A model generated the notes under the pieces. It was not told the DNA's origin and did not search any database. It saw nothing but the letters and a program-made list of their open reading frames with translations. The position numbers and the translations under genes were made by a program. Source: Verrucomicrobiota bacterium (GTDB lineage: Bacteria; Verrucomicrobiota; Verrucomicrobiia; Limisphaerales; AV2). From it: a stretch of 8,402 nucleotides of DNA. Every line of letters begins with the position of its first letter. Positions within the stretch are counted from its first letter, which is position 1. Positions 7,713 through 8,402 of the stretch are shown in pieces. The stretch covers positions 1 through 8,402 of the forward strand of contig QHPA01000428.1 in assembly GCA_003218935.1 (NCBI GenBank), read 5' to 3'.

Positions 7713-8402
7713 ATGAAAAACAAAGTCTTGCATCGTCACGCGCGAATCAAGCCAGCCATCCTCGTAATAGCGTTCTCGGTCACGATCGCTTCCGTTCGCG
7801 CCGCGGAGACTCCGCCAAAACCGCTCTTCCCTGACGCCGCGCCCGTGTGCCCGTGCGAGAGCCTGGCCAGGGTTTCGCTTCCCAACACCACGATTGATTC
7901 CGCCGCCATCGATTCCTCGGACGGTTCGTGCCGCGTTACGGCCACGGTCACGCACCCGCCGTCCGGCGATCGGGTCAAGGTCTTCATCGGTCTGCCTGCG
8001 ACAAACTGGAACGGACGATTTCGCGGAACCGGCGGCGGCGGATTTTTAGGTGGAAGCGCCAACAACCTGCGTGGGCCGGTGACTCAGGGATACGCCGCGG
8101 GCGCAACCGACACCGGCCACGAGGGCGGCAGCGGCAGCTTCGCGCTCGACGCGAGCGGACGCCTGAACTGGCAGTCGATCGTGGACAACGCCTATCTCGG
8201 CATCCATGAAATGACCGTCGTGGGCAAGGCGCTCACGAAGGAATACTACGGCAAAGCCCCGCGCTATTCTTATTTCGTGGGCGGCTCGACGGGTGGGCGC
8301 CAGGGATTGATGGAAGCGCAACGTTACCCGAATGATTATGACGGGATCGTTTCAGCTTGCCCGGCGATCAACTGGCAGCGATTCCTTCCCGCCGATCTTT
8401 GG
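7713..8402 (+). CDS. Secreted tannase/feruloyl-esterase-family hydrolase (C-terminus beyond the right edge)
   Basis: The 230 residues present match the N-terminal half of the tannase family, alpha/beta-hydrolases that cleave ester bonds of phenolic acids (tannins, feruloylated polysaccharides; MHETase belongs here too). Residues 1-30 are a signal peptide ending SVRA|A. Family features in order are CPCESLARVSLPNTTI (46-61), the Trp-Asn segment at 99-100, a glycine-rich GTGGGGFLGG (105-114), GYAAGATDTGHEGG (126-139), and the nucleophile elbow GGSTGGRQG (190-198) with S192 as the expected catalytic serine, then MEAQRYPNDYDGI. Classical members have a CS-D-HC motif in which a cysteine just before the serine makes a disulfide with a cysteine after the histidine. 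Here that position is G191. The Asp and His lie outside the window. The ATG is preceded by AGGA (7697-7700) at 12 bases, a little far. Substrate is unknown. Confidence 0.9.
   Translation, partial: MKNKVLHRHARIKPAILVIAFSVTIASVRAAETPPKPLFPDAAPVCPCESLARVSLPNTTIDSAAIDSSDGSCRVTATVTHPPSGDRVKVFIGLPATNWNGRFRGTGGGGFLGGSANNLRGPVTQGYAAGATDTGHEGGSGSFALDASGRLNWQSIVDNAYLGIHEMTVVGKALTKEYYGKAPRYSYFVGGSTGGRQGLMEAQRYPNDYDGIVSACPAINWQRFLPADLW

Overview
The window looks like a piece of a high-GC, Gram-negative bacterial chromosome, most likely Verrucomicrobiota (Pedosphaera/Limisphaerales-like) or a related PVC lineage. That placement is an inference. It rests on a very large secreted PA14/Ig/lamin-tail/CotH protein, a Tat-exported nitrilase-type hydrolase and a secreted tannase-family esterase lying close together. 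No rRNA, tRNA, CRISPR array, insertion sequence or phage gene was seen.

Layout. Positions 1-5236 (minus strand) are one uninterrupted reading frame of at least 1745 codons. It encodes a secreted multidomain protein with a CotH-kinase-like domain and several lamin-tail domains, and its C-terminus lies beyond the left edge. A 182-base gap holding a possible rho-independent terminator separates it from nadA (5419-6459, minus), quinolinate synthase of NAD biosynthesis. A 142-base divergent intergenic region follows. On the plus strand come a Tat-signal carbon-nitrogen hydrolase (6602-7564), a 148-base spacer with a perfect 12-base palindrome and a short direct repeat, and the start of a tannase/feruloyl-esterase-family gene (7713 to beyond the right edge).

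Working together. The genes do not form an obvious pathway. nadA is a cytoplasmic housekeeping gene. The other three products all carry export signals and look like independent cell-envelope or extracellular proteins. No clearly new biological system is visible. The points most worth checking are departures from family norms. The hydrolase appears to lack roughly 30-40 internal residues and has Asp where the catalytic Glu should be. The esterase has Gly in place of the Cys next to its catalytic Ser. nadA has a GTG start with no ribosome binding site, a stop codon just upstream and a promoter-like sequence placed as for a leaderless message. The CotH-like domain sits inside an exported lamin-tail protein.
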